Shown: piece by piece, positions 11,518 through 20,963 of the stretch
Layout of the letters: every line of letters starts with the position of its first letter
How positions within the stretch are numbered: the stretch's first letter is position 1
Origin: Bursaphelenchus xylophilus
Lineage: Eukaryota > Nematoda > Chromadorea > Rhabditida > Aphelenchoididae
Length of the DNA: 64,000 nucleotides
NCBI GenBank assembly: GCA_904066235.2
Contig: CAJFCV020000006.1
Span: 12,214,001 to 12,278,000 of the forward strand
Reading direction: 5' to 3'
Translations under genes and position numbers: made by a program
Notes under the pieces: generated by a model
What the model was told of the DNA's origin: nothing
Databases searched by the model: none
What the model saw: the letters and a program-made list of their open reading frames with translations, nothing else

Positions 11518-12971
11518 TTTCTACCGGGGTTTTTTATTTTCGATTTCTTTATTTTTCTCTATGCAAATTTTTTTGAATTTCAAAAAATTTTTTTGCCTCA
11601 ATCTCCCCTTCAAAGTCATTGCTGATCAGTGTCGTTGTTCGTGATCACAATCTGCGAACGAACTACGGCGAACAAGCGGCTCGCGCGAAAGTGTAAAAAG
11701 CCTCATGTGATCGGCGGGAACAACGGGAGTTCTCTCGTTTTGCTTGTGGATTCCGGGGAATCGTGCGGTTGACGGTCTTTCAACTGTTGGGAGGGGAAGC
11801 CCGGAGGGGTTTTGGAATGATCATAGGCGAGAGAGGAACGAGAAGAGAGGAGTATAGACAAAGATCGTAAATTATGGGAGGATTTTTTGATTTTGGTGGA
11901 GCAAGAGGGGAAGGGGAATGTAGTAAAAATCGAATATCTCAACGGGTACCATATGAATTTTCACAAAAATTTGTGAGCATTATCTATAGGTGTCTGACTT
12001 TAACAACTGAAAATTTTAGCCCTTGCTTTGCAAGTACCCCTGAGATATTCAACGATCTTTCCTTGTTATTGGTGGGGTAAGAGGGGCATTTAGTAAAAAT
12101 CAAATATCTCAGCGGGAACCCCATGGATTTTCACAAAAATTTGTCAACATTATCTACAGTGAATGCACATAAATTGCTGAAAGTTTCAGCCCAAGCTTTG
12201 CAAAATGAGCCGAGATATTCAACGATCTTTCCTTGGCGAGAGACTACGGAAAATGAGGAGAGACAGTTAGAGAAAAAACTCGTTTTTTCGGGTAAAAATT
12301 TGTCTCCATTTGATTAAACTCCTGCCTACAAGAATCATAGCCTACACTACAAACTATCGATCAACTTGTGTGAGTCGGTAGCCGATGAGGAGTATATCTT
12401 TTTTTGGTGATCTTTCGACCTTGCCTTTTTCACGGTCTCTGCAAAGCACAAACTGAAAACACACTCTTCAAATAAAGTGTAGATAGCCATGTTTCTCAGA
12501 ATGCATTTTCTTTTCCTGGAAAACATTAAAAAGATATAGCCGGAATTGGTTTTTTCCAGCCGTCTCTCCTCATTTTCCATAATCTCTCGCCAGAGAAAGA
12601 TCGTTGAATATCTTAACGACACGAATAAAATGGGAGCTAAGATTTTGAGCATTCAATACGTGGCCTATACAGATAATGCTCAAAAAATTTTTTGAAAATT
12701 CATATGGTAATCGCTGAGATATTCAATTTTTCCTAAGTTCCCCTCTTACCTCAGCAATTCCAACGAAAGATCGTTGAATATCTCGAGGGTACTTGCAGTT
12801 CGAGAGCTAAGATTTTCAACAATTGATGTGTAGACCTATAGATAATGTACACAATTTTTTCCTGCAGATGCATCAGGTACCCGCTGAGAAATTCATTTTT
12901 TTTAAAATTCGCCTTGTACCCAACAAATTCTAACAAGTAAGGAAAGGTCGTTGAATATCTCGGAGGCCCTT
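11518..12971. repeat. Degenerate 'GATATTCAACGATCTTTCC' repeat block
   Basis: No gene. Units of about 150 bp recur: at about 11925-12060 and 12090-12235 in one orientation, and 12590-12760 and 12770-12960 in the other. Each contains AATATCTCA-type and GAGATATTCAACGATCTTTC phrases. The Polinton is inserted into one of these units, and the unit resumes at 23100 (AAAATGGGAGCTGAAATTTT). Confidence 0.65.
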
Positions 12972-13214
12972 AGTAGTATGATAATGGGGATTCCAGCGCA
13001 CCCACCCACACCCTCTCGCCCCCTAAAAAAATATTATAGTATTTATTAAAAAAACAAGCTTATTTTATGTCAAAAAATTTGATAAAATGTGTAAGCTTGT
13101 AGTAGTATGATAATGGGATTTCAGCGCACCCACCCGCACCCTCAAACCCCTAAAAAAAAATTTAATAGTATTTATTAAAAAAACAAGCGTATTTCATGTC
13201 CAAAAATTTTCCAG
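12972..13214 (+). repeat. Left terminal inverted repeat of Polinton
   Basis: About 243 bp matching 22852-23093 in inverted orientation. It is internally duplicated: the tip AGTAGTATGATAATGGG recurs at 13101, a 129-bp period. The second unit carries GGGATTTCAGCGCACCCACC in place of GGGATTCCAGCGCACCCACC. Confidence 0.92.
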
Positions 13215-13567
13215 GGCACCCACCCGCACCCTGTCCAAAAACTTGATAAAATGTGTAAACTTTGGTAAAAGCCTCTAAACCTCGTCAAGGTATTCACACA
13301 ATGATAGAGGATTTTTGCTTTAATAGCAGGGAATTTCAACCCAAACTGAGTATTTTTGTTTAAAAAAACATGGAATTTCAACCTGTGCAGACGAATATTT
13401 AGGGATTTCAACCATTTAAAGATGCAAATGTTATTTAACGGAATTCCAACCGATTATATCACTGATATTGCAAATGTTATTTAACGGGATTCCAACCAAT
13501 TATATCAAGTTTATACAAAAAACCAATTACAAGAAAATATAAAAATACGTACCTGAAATCATAAAGA
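13215..13567. repeat. Left arm of Polinton with GGRATTYCAACC iterons
   Basis: Non-coding. It holds five copies of GGRATTYCAACC at about 13330, 13372, 13402, 13440 and 13486. Within this, a 46-bp direct repeat (13424-13461 and 13470-13507) starts GCAAATGTTATTTAACGG. The core resembles the GGGATTCCAGCGC of the terminal repeat. These could be transposase- or replication-protein binding sites (inference). Confidence 0.7.
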
Positions 13568-16500
13568 CTATTCTATCTTATAATGCCCAAAGGCTAAAGT
13601 ATCAACCTTATTTTCTAAAATATACCGTTTAAAACCCGTTGTTTCCGGATTCAATACTAATTTATTTTGTTTTATTGTATGAATTTTATGCAACTTACTT
13701 TGAATAATAAACTGCTCTTTTCTTAAAACTTTATTCTTAAACAAACAATCATGAAACTCTTCAATTTTCAACTTTTTAGTAACATTTTTTTTAATACCCT
13801 TAGCTTTATTTTTCTCTTCTTCTCCTTCAATTTTATAACTATACTGCTTTGGCCTTAAAGCTACAATTTCCGATAAGATTTTTCCATTTAATTCATCTTT
13901 CATTTTACCAATAACTTTTTTATTTTCTTCATTATACAACTTATTTTCTTTAGCATAATCACTAAAATCAAATTCCTCCTTAATTTTTCCCATTTCTTCA
14001 TATATATCATCACAATAAATTTCATAAATTAAAGAATCCGTATCCTGATAAATTAAATTTTTCTTAAACTCTTTCATCTTATTATAATGAAAATCATACA
14101 TTAATAATTTACTTAATTCTAATATACTTAATCCTACATAAATAGGCTTATCAAATATTAGCTTAGTATTGCTCATTTCAATACTCAATAAATTATCATT
14201 AATAATTTTACTATTTTTAAAATTTGGTTTTGCTATCATTTTTCTAGCTTTATTTTCACTATTTACCAATTTTATATCAACTCTATTTCTTATATTCTCC
14301 ATTGTTTTCCCAAATACACTATTGTTCATTAATTTAAAGAAATCTTTTTCAAAGTTATTTTTTGCTTTTTTTCTTAAATTAGTATTTAACATTATGTATT
14401 TTTCCATCCAATTACTTTCTTTAAAACTTAAAATTCTATTAATTTTCTTTAATTTTAAACCGTGCTCTAAAACTTGTAATAAATTTCTATAATGGATGAC
14501 ATAATTTTCTTTATCATACAATGTATTAACTAATTTCATATTAGAATTTTGACAACAAAATGGGAAATCATTATGTTTATCATGAATATTTTTAGGATAT
14601 TCTAAATCTACTTCTAAAATACACCCTTTATTATTATTATTTAAATTTTCAATATAATCTTCAATTTCATCAATTTTAATATTTTCTACATTTTCCTCAA
14701 ACTTTAATTCATCATATGGCAATTTTTGGATCATACCATATCCGTATAAATTATTTGCATCAAAATACATTAAATATTTTGTTTCTTCATCTTTATTATA
14801 ATTTTTCAAATATTTATTGTTAGCTTTACTATATCTTTTTACTACATTTACAATTCCACCTCTAATTCCCTTTTCCAAAAACAAATACATATCATAATCT
14901 TCAATTGTTTTTAATCTAATTTCACTTATTTTTAACATTGCATCCCAAGCTAATCCGGGGGCTGTATAATACCAAGCAGGATCTAAATTATAATTTTTCA
15001 TACACACTTTTCTAAAATTTTCAAACACATCCCCTAGTTTTAAAACATCATTAATCATATAAATTTTAGTATAATCTTTTAAATTTTTACATTTTAATTT
15101 TTCAAAAACTTCTAAAGCGTATTCATAATCATTTTCACTTACACTTTTATCATTCAATCTATCATAAAACATTTCTCTACTAGGCAACATTTTTTCTTCA
15201 TATTTTTTAAAACTATCCATATATTCATACATATAAATCCCTTTTCTATTCATTAATTCAAATTCTAGGTTATTTTTATAGTATTGTTTACTAATAATTA
15301 GTTGTTCAAGATTTAAATTATTTACTAAATTATCAAGGCTTGATGCCATAAAACTAAATGAATCCAAAAATCTAATATTAAAATCATTCAATTGATAACT
15401 AAAACTAATATATTTTTCACTATTATTTGGTATTAAACTTATATCATTTGTTTCGTTAAAATTTTCTAAAATAAGATGACTATCATAGCCTTTTAAATTA
15501 TGGAAAAATACGGGAATAAAATCGTTTTTTCTTTTTAATAAATTACACCTTTTACAGAGTGGACCACGGTATTTTCCATTAAAATGATTATGATCCCTAC
15601 ATTTACAATTTTTTACACTATATTCTACTTTACATTCAGGACATTCTTTATTTTCATTATATTCTTTCCATTCTTCGTTTGTTAATTTTTCCATTTTTTT
15701 ATTATTTTCGCTCATTAAATTTTTACATTTTTCAATTAATCTTTCATTAAATATTTTTCCCGCATCATAACCAATATAATTTTCACTATCTATTATTTTT
15801 CCTTCTTCATTTACAATTATAAAACTGAAGCCTGATGCAATATGTTTTCCAATATTTTCACTATAAGTAATATTACTACTATTACTAACACTATCTATTT
15901 TTTTAATAATACTCTCAAAATCAGCATAAATAACATATGGAATTTTTTGTTGTTTTTTTATATTTTCAAATTTAATATAGTTTTTCTTAGATTTTTGCCA
16001 GACTACGGGCTCATTTTTCTCACATTCAATCATGTGGTTTTTATAATTATTTTCTGATTTAAAGCTAACAAAACATCTTCTACATACATAAATTTTACCT
16101 TTATGTTTTGTAATTGAACTGATTAATAATCTATTAATATTTTTTACCCAACAATAATGGGCATTATCCTCTTTTTGAATATAAAACAAATCAACAATTC
16201 TCTCAAATTTATTTTTACTAACATATAAAGGATAAATCTCACTATTTTCATTACTGAATACATTTATACAAATATTATTCAATTTTTCAAATTTATTAAT
16301 GTCCTTAATTTTTACAGGAAAGCTAATATTACCAAAATTTAATTCATTTTCATATTTCCTATATTTAGACACCCTTTGTGCATCTTTTTCTGCTGGATGT
16401 AATGCTGATAAAATTGCCCACATAAAACACTTATTATCATTATTTTTAACATTTATAATAGCGTTCTTATTTTTTACAAAATCATCCAATGCAATATAAC

Positions 16501-17182
16501 TGCTACCTTTAAAACTTTTATATCTATTTTGAGTCATACATAAACTATTTATTCTACTCAAACTCCATCCACTTCCTCGTACTTGTAAATTTTCTAAATT
16601 ATTTTTTAATTCACTACAAGAATTTTTATAAAAATCGAGTCTACTATCTTCAGCTAATAAAACATTTGATTTTGTATTAACATAAAATTTTTGGTTTTGT
16701 TCACCTATTTTGTTCATCTCTATCTCTAAAGTAAAATTAATTTTAACATTTTTATTGATAATATCCTTAATAATTTTATTTTGTTTTTTATTGAAAAATT
16801 TATCCAACATTCTATCCAAAATTTTAATAAAATAATCCATGTTTCTTTTTTCAATTTTTTCCAAATATTCATCATAGTTAATATCGTTATTCTCATTCTC
16901 ATACACAGTTTGCCTAATAGTATTTTTCCATTCCTTATAATTTTCAAATACACTATTATCAAATTTAAAAACATCATTAACATTAACCTCAGGAATAAAT
17001 TTTACAAACTCAATCTCATTTTTATTATATCTTAAGTTGTTATCAATTCTATTTTCTTCTTTTCTTAGAAAATTAATCATTTCACTTTTAGTCATACCCC
17101 TAATTTTTTTATACCCCAAAACTTTTAATTCTGAGCATTTAGATCTAAGTTGATCTCTTGACATGTTTTCGAGACCCTCCAT
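13568..17182 (-). CDS. polB: Polinton family B DNA polymerase (protein-primed type)
   Basis: Intact, 1204 aa. It would replicate the element's DNA, probably from a terminal protein as in relatives. Exonuclease: DFES at 421-424, HNLKGYDSH at 561-569, YMIND at 708-712. Polymerase: motif A FDANNLYG (D808), motif B KLMNNSVFGK (950-959), motif C YQDTDS (D1047, D1049). The catalytic residues are present. N-terminal extras: a SAP/LEM-like helix pair (about 5-42), an OTU-like stretch with NDNKCFMW (C252) and AHYCW (H342), a C2HC finger (C367, C370, H383, C387) and an endonuclease VII-like Cys/His cluster (C514, C517, C526, C528, H531, C543, C546) just before Exo II. The start is set by TTTATAAATG. 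Whether the OTU-like part is an active protease is unknown. Confidence 0.95.
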   Translation of the reverse strand: MEGLENMSRDQLRSKCSELKVLGYKKIRGMTKSEMINFLRKEENRIDNNLRYNKNEIEFVKFIPEVNVNDVFKFDNSVFENYKEWKNTIRQTVYENENNDINYDEYLEKIEKRNMDYFIKILDRMLDKFFNKKQNKIIKDIINKNVKINFTLEIEMNKIGEQNQKFYVNTKSNVLLAEDSRLDFYKNSCSELKNNLENLQVRGSGWSLSRINSLCMTQNRYKSFKGSSYIALDDFVKNKNAIINVKNNDNKCFMWAILSALHPAEKDAQRVSKYRKYENELNFGNISFPVKIKDINKFEKLNNICINVFSNENSEIYPLYVSKNKFERIVDLFYIQKEDNAHYCWVKNINRLLISSITKHKGKIYVCRRCFVSFKSENNYKNHMIECEKNEPVVWQKSKKNYIKFENIKKQQKIPYVIYADFESIIKKIDSVSNSSNITYSENIGKHIASGFSFIIVNEEGKIIDSENYIGYDAGKIFNERLIEKCKNLMSENNKKMEKLTNEEWKEYNENKECPECKVEYSVKNCKCRDHNHFNGKYRGPLCKRCNLLKRKNDFIPVFFHNLKGYDSHLILENFNETNDISLIPNNSEKYISFSYQLNDFNIRFLDSFSFMASSLDNLVNNLNLEQLIISKQYYKNNLEFELMNRKGIYMYEYMDSFKKYEEKMLPSREMFYDRLNDKSVSENDYEYALEVFEKLKCKNLKDYTKIYMINDVLKLGDVFENFRKVCMKNYNLDPAWYYTAPGLAWDAMLKISEIRLKTIEDYDMYLFLEKGIRGGIVNVVKRYSKANNKYLKNYNKDEETKYLMYFDANNLYGYGMIQKLPYDELKFEENVENIKIDEIEDYIENLNNNNKGCILEVDLEYPKNIHDKHNDFPFCCQNSNMKLVNTLYDKENYVIHYRNLLQVLEHGLKLKKINRILSFKESNWMEKYIMLNTNLRKKAKNNFEKDFFKLMNNSVFGKTMENIRNRVDIKLVNSENKARKMIAKPNFKNSKIINDNLLSIEMSNTKLIFDKPIYVGLSILELSKLLMYDFHYNKMKEFKKNLIYQDTDSLIYEIYCDDIYEEMGKIKEEFDFSDYAKENKLYNEENKKVIGKMKDELNGKILSEIVALRPKQYSYKIEGEEEKNKAKGIKKNVTKKLKIEEFHDCLFKNKVLRKEQFIIQSKLHKIHTIKQNKLVLNPETTGFKRYILENKVDTLAFGHYKIE

Positions 17183-17387
17183 TTATAAAGAAAAAAATTT
17201 TTAAATAAATTAAAAAATGGTAACGCAACGATTTACAACAATTTCCCAAAAATAAAACCCTTTTCCAACAAAAATAAGCAACCGTCTGTTAGATCAAAAT
17301 CAATGAAGAATGGACGATCCTTTTTGGCCACATCATGAATAATTTATTGCTTCTCATTCTATCTCTTTGAAAAAAATATCCTAGGTG

Positions 17388-17777
17388 TTAAAAATTAATA
17401 CAGTATTTTTTGATATATTTCCATTTTGAACTTCTATCAGAATTTAATCTTTTCGTACTGGAATCAAACTTTTGAAAAATGGCACTACTAATTTTTAAAA
17501 TTTCAAAATAATTATCACGATCAAAATTTGTAACCAGTAAAAAATTTAAATCTTTTTTAAACAATAATTCAAGTAATCCAATTGTTAAATTATAAGTTTT
17601 GTCTTCTACTATCAAAGTTTTGTCATCAAATTCAATTATTTTATTCCCAATAGTAAAAATATTTTTATTGAAACGTACTGAATAACCAGCTCTGCTAAAA
17701 TTTGAATTGCTATTTAAATAATCTAAAATAAAGTTTAATTTTGTTATTTCTTCTTTATTTTTAACCTTTATCAACAT
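17388..17777 (-). CDS. Small conserved Polinton protein, TxGLxELLF motif
   Basis: 129 aa. The central LTIGLLELLFKK, followed by a Leu/Ile-rich helix and a C-terminal SSKWKYIKKY, resembles a small protein of unknown function found beside capsid genes in arthropod and nematode Polinton-like elements. I recall it as catalogued under DUF8207, but that label is from memory. No catalytic motif is visible. The first 17 bases overlap the end of the upstream 224-aa gene, so the two are probably cotranscribed. Its start lacks the ATAAATG context (TTAAAAAATG), which also suggests translation from a shared mRNA. Confidence 0.7.
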   Translation of the reverse strand: MLIKVKNKEEITKLNFILDYLNSNSNFSRAGYSVRFNKNIFTIGNKIIEFDDKTLIVEDKTYNLTIGLLELLFKKDLNFLLVTNFDRDNYFEILKISSAIFQKFDSSTKRLNSDRSSKWKYIKKYCINF

Positions 17778-18435
17778 TTTTTAATCTTAATTTTAAGAGA
17801 ACAAATAAGTTAACCGAACATTTAACAATTTTATTATTCTCATTTATTATGGATAATTTTAGATGTTTTGGATTTCCGATTAGATTATGATATAATAAAT
17901 TTAACGGTTCATAATCAATTCCCAAAGTTTCATTAAAACGATGTAGTATACTTAATTTCTCAGTATTCAAATAGCTGTCTTCAATCCAATTACACGATAA
18001 AAATACATCTTTTGAAAAAATTAATTTATTTTGTGCAACTTTTTTTCCAGCGGTCAATACTTCTTTATTAAATCCTAAATCAATTGAATCAATTGGAGTA
18101 AAATCGATTTTGTAGTCTTTAGGCATTTTTATATGTACAAAACCCTCATCATCCAACGATGCACTTAAAAAATTCATATCGTCTTTAACATATATTTGAT
18201 TTTTAATAGCACGGATTAAATTGTTGAAATCATAAAAACCTGTTGGAATTTTAAGTTTTATATCTTCTTCTTTATACCGATAATTAAATGTATTATTTTT
18301 GGAAGTAATTTCTATATCCTCTAGTATTATTTCACCGTCTATTTTAACTAAACTAAATTCATAATCACCATTCATTAGATCATTGTATTTAAAATTATTA
18401 TTATTTGAGTATAGATTGAGATGTAGGTATTTCAT
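17761..18435 (-). CDS. Penton-like minor capsid protein (candidate)
   Basis: 224 aa, beta-rich with no membrane segment. Several phrases follow the order seen in the minor capsid/penton protein of arthropod-type Polintons: an early IPTGFYDFNNLIRAIK strand-helix, a middle PIDSIDLGF, a CNWIEDSYLN strand, an ILHRFNE stretch, and a C-terminal HLKLSIINENNKIVKCSVNL strand pair where relatives have IxDQxGNLIDFRGE. In relatives this single jelly-roll protein fills capsid vertices. The start codon follows the stop of the 48-aa ORF with no gap (TAAATG), in an AATAAATG context. The assignment rests on pattern memory and position, not a search. Confidence 0.7.
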   Translation of the reverse strand: MKYLHLNLYSNNNNFKYNDLMNGDYEFSLVKIDGEIILEDIEITSKNNTFNYRYKEEDIKLKIPTGFYDFNNLIRAIKNQIYVKDDMNFLSASLDDEGFVHIKMPKDYKIDFTPIDSIDLGFNKEVLTAGKKVAQNKLIFSKDVFLSCNWIEDSYLNTEKLSILHRFNETLGIDYEPLNLLYHNLIGNPKHLKLSIINENNKIVKCSVNLFVLLKLRLKNVDKG

Positions 18436-18582
18436 TTATTTAGGGATATTTTTTGGAAATTGTAAAAGTGTAATTTTTTTAACGTCTTTACAAACAGATG
18501 TTAAAATAGTATTAGACACTTGTTTTTCAACAGTTTTTTCAATAGTTTCAGTATCAGAATCGTAGAATAATTCAAATCCCAT
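18436..18582 (-). CDS. 48-aa protein at head of capsid cluster, unknown
   Basis: I do not recognise this gene. It reads MGFELFYDSDTETIEKTVEK, then a short polar/hydrophobic tail ending KNIPK. The acidic N-terminus (DSDTE) leads into a helix with heptad-like spacing. It starts in a TTTTATAAATG context, like the polymerase, and its TAA is followed at once by the ATG of the 224-aa gene, so translational coupling is likely. It would be missed by length cut-offs. Evidence for reality is the start context plus the exact stop-start junction. There is no homology evidence. Confidence 0.55.
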   Translation of the reverse strand: MGFELFYDSDTETIEKTVEKQVSNTILTSVCKDVKKITLLQFPKNIPK

Positions 18583-18621
18583 TTATAAAAATAAAAAAAT
18601 TGAAAAAAATTTCCTTAATAA

Positions 18622-19263
18622 ATGATCGACGTTGAGAACTATTCACAAACTATTGATATTGAAAAAGATAAGAAGTATTATGTACTAATTTTAACAATTA
18701 AAAAAGATACTAACAATACTTTGAAATTAAAATCTGAAAACTGTTACACTAATAGTATAATAAGTCATTTATCAATTAATAATGATGATAATACAATTTA
18801 TTCCATAAAATATTCTTTTGAAACTGAAACAACAAACAAAATAATAATTGATTTTAGGAGAGATAACATTTTTTATCTAAATCTAAAACTTAAAGGTCAT
18901 CAAAATACTCAAATTAGTTCTTCTGCTTATTATAATAAGAAATTTGTAAATGATAATGGATTAGAATTGACAAAACGTCTAAAACCAAACAATATTAGAA
19001 TTGAATTTAAACCAATAGAAAAAACAATTAAAGAACAATTTGAAGAACACAAAACTGAAATCGAAAATCAAATTAAAGAATTAGAAAATAAATTTAACAT
19101 AAGAATTTTTGATTTAGAACATAAAGTTGAAAGTGGAGGATTTTTTTGTACAACTGGAATTCCCACAGATATTCATAAAATTGATCAAAAAGAAGAAAAT
19201 TATGAAGATTTTTTAGATAACAAAGATGGTACACATATGGTTGAAGAATCAAAATTTTGCTAA
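18622..19263 (+). CDS. 213-aa Polinton protein with C-terminal coiled coil, unknown
   Basis: I do not recognise a family. Residues 1-100 alternate hydrophobic and polar (several beta strands, no Cys cluster). Residues about 130-165 are an acidic/basic helix with heptad pattern (EQFEEHKTEIENQIKELENK), a likely coiled coil. The tail is acidic. It starts in a CTTAATAAATG context and lies head-to-head with the capsid cluster, with a 39-bp gap (18583-18621). A beta-rich head plus coiled coil would suit a trimeric fibre or attachment-type virion protein, but that is a guess. It lacks the Cys/His/Asp motifs expected of the Polinton protease. Confidence 0.65.
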   Translation: MIDVENYSQTIDIEKDKKYYVLILTIKKDTNNTLKLKSENCYTNSIISHLSINNDDNTIYSIKYSFETETTNKIIIDFRRDNIFYLNLKLKGHQNTQISSSAYYNKKFVNDNGLELTKRLKPNNIRIEFKPIEKTIKEQFEEHKTEIENQIKELENKFNIRIFDLEHKVESGGFFCTTGIPTDIHKIDQKEENYEDFLDNKDGTHMVEESKFC

Positions 19264-19442
19264 TCTAATTTTATTACACTATTATAAACTTTTAAAAAAG
19301 ATCCTATGTAAAAAAAAACTCTAATTTTTATCTATACTCTATCGTTTTGAAAACGACTATTATTAAATTTTATTATTTTTTTACAGATTAATAACATAGT
19401 AACATATTTTTATAGATTTTTTTTGGAGAAAACGTTTTTAAA
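19264..19442. other. Convergent gene gap in Polinton
   Basis: 179-bp AT-rich spacer between the ends of the 213-aa gene (+) and the integrase gene (-). It holds T-runs and A-runs but no clear hairpin that I would call a terminator. Confidence 0.5.
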
Positions 19443-20543
19443 TTATTTTAAAATGTTAGCTTCATCTTCCCAACTATTGAATTTATCAGGATAACCATAC
19501 CATTTTACTAATACTTCCTTTTTTCCATTATTTGTTCTCTTTTTTAGAATCTTTTCCACTTTGAATACGTCTGATTTATTATCAAACAATGTTAATTCTT
19601 CATTATAATATTTTCCTTTTATTATCTCATTTGATAAATCTGCCAATTCATAAGTAATTGGATTAGAATTGTGTACTTTGTATATAACAAATATTTCAGT
19701 AGTATAATTAGGTAAATAGCCTTTATCAAATTTTGATTTATATTTTGTGATTCTTACCTTATCTCCTTTTTTGAAAACCTTTTTACAATTGTTTACCTCT
19801 TTTTCAGGAAATAGATTTTTGTGCACAATGGCTTTATTTTCCTTCAAACTAGCTTTAATTGGACTCATTTTTATTGATCTATGGTATCCATTGTTGTAAT
19901 TACTGACTAAATCATCCAATATTTCAATCCATTTATGATTATTATTTTGAGTAAATATTTTATACATTTTTTCTTTTAAAGTACGATTAAATCGTTCAAC
20001 AATCTGAGCTTTTAATTCTGATTCAGTCGAAAAATGATTAATATTATTTTTAGTACATAAATCTTTGAATTTACTATTATAGAACTCTTTTCCTTTATCT
20101 GTTTGTATTTTTGTTGGTTTTCTACTTCTGAATACACTTAAAAAACCGTTTACTATCTCATCAGCTGATTTATTTTTTATTTTAATAGCCCATGCAAATT
20201 TACTAAAACAGTCAATAATTGTCAACAAATATTTAAATCCATTGTTTTCTTTAGCATATGGAATCATTTCTACTAAATCAGCCTGCCATTGTTCATCAAT
20301 ATCATGAATATACACTCGTTCTCGCTTAAAATTTTTTCTAATCGGTTTATGTAAAGTATAAGTATCCTGTTGATTTAGAAAATTTTCAACTTCTTTTTGT
20401 GTTTTATTGGTTTTTCTCATCATATCCTGGATTCCTGAATAGCCAGTTTTTGGATTGTAGTAGGTTTTGCATAAAATACACTTACAATTATTATGATTAG
20501 GATTATTGTTGTCATTGTTATTTCTGCGAACATTGGAATTCAT
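19443..20543 (-). CDS. int: Polinton retroviral-type integrase with chromodomain
   Basis: 366 aa. It catalyses insertion of the element ends into target DNA, giving the 6-bp duplication seen here. The DDE core is intact: D89 in WQADLVEM, D149 in IQTDKGKEF, E183 in AQIVERFNRTLK. The N-terminus has an Asn-rich stretch and a CxC..C cluster (C20, C22, C25), then the helix region before the core that is usual in this family. The C-terminus has an SH3-like segment and a chromodomain (about 326-366; aromatic residues in VKWYGYP and NSWE), ending soon after its core. Chromodomains tether integrases to modified chromatin. It is transcribed away from the ATPase gene across a 24-bp gap. Confidence 0.95.
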   Translation of the reverse strand: MNSNVRRNNNDNNNPNHNNCKCILCKTYYNPKTGYSGIQDMMRKTNKTQKEVENFLNQQDTYTLHKPIRKNFKRERVYIHDIDEQWQADLVEMIPYAKENNGFKYLLTIIDCFSKFAWAIKIKNKSADEIVNGFLSVFRSRKPTKIQTDKGKEFYNSKFKDLCTKNNINHFSTESELKAQIVERFNRTLKEKMYKIFTQNNNHKWIEILDDLVSNYNNGYHRSIKMSPIKASLKENKAIVHKNLFPEKEVNNCKKVFKKGDKVRITKYKSKFDKGYLPNYTTEIFVIYKVHNSNPITYELADLSNEIIKGKYYNEELTLFDNKSDVFKVEKILKKRTNNGKKEVLVKWYGYPDKFNSWEDEANILK

Positions 20544-20567
20544 TTGAAATTTTTTCTATTTATATAA
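20544..20567. promoter_or_regulatory. Divergent integrase/ATPase promoter candidate
   Basis: Only 24 bp separate the two start codons. They contain most of the palindrome ATTTATATAAAT (20558-20569), which overlaps the ATPase ATG. A symmetric TATA-like element in so short a gap suggests a bidirectional promoter. Confidence 0.5.
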
Positions 20568-20963
20568 ATGAAAAACATTGATTTTACAATTAAAAAATTT
20601 TATCCAAAAAGAAACAATATTAATCTATTACCTGAATCAATAAGGGCATGTATTATCGGTGAATCAGGATGTGGAAAAACTAACCTAATGATGAATTTAT
20701 TGTTCAATAATATTAATGATGTTGAATTTTTAGACTACAATAATTTGTATATATTTTCAACATCTTTACATCAACCAATCTATCAATTTATTGTTAATGC
20801 TTTAGTAAATAATCTTAGCAAAAAAGAAATAATCCAATGTATTGAAACTCAAAATTATACTATTGATGATATTGAAAGAAAGAAATGGATAAAAATACAC
20901 TGTTTTGATAATGGTGATGAAATACCAAATCCTCAAGAAATTGATCCTAATCTAAGACATTAA
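20568..20963 (+). CDS. Polinton packaging ATPase, N-terminal half (Walker A)
   Basis: 131 aa. It carries the P-loop GESGCGKT (about 32-39) of the FtsK/HerA superfamily, of the poxvirus A32 type, whose members pump DNA into capsids. It ends at TAA (20961-20963) before Walker B. The second half begins in another frame at an ATG that shares the last A of this stop (TAATG). Alone this half could bind but not properly hydrolyse ATP. The split may be a one-base indel, an assembly error, ribosomal frameshifting or stop-restart translation. The sequence cannot decide among these. Confidence 0.85.
   Translation: MKNIDFTIKKFYPKRNNINLLPESIRACIIGESGCGKTNLMMNLLFNNINDVEFLDYNNLYIFSTSLHQPIYQFIVNALVNNLSKKEIIQCIETQNYTIDDIERKKWIKIHCFDNGDEIPNPQEIDPNLRH

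Noticed and set aside
14169..17035. Plus-strand frames of 60-107 codons opposite the polymerase
   Set aside because: Shadows of the polymerase gene, rich in Phe/Ile/Leu because of AT-rich antisense.
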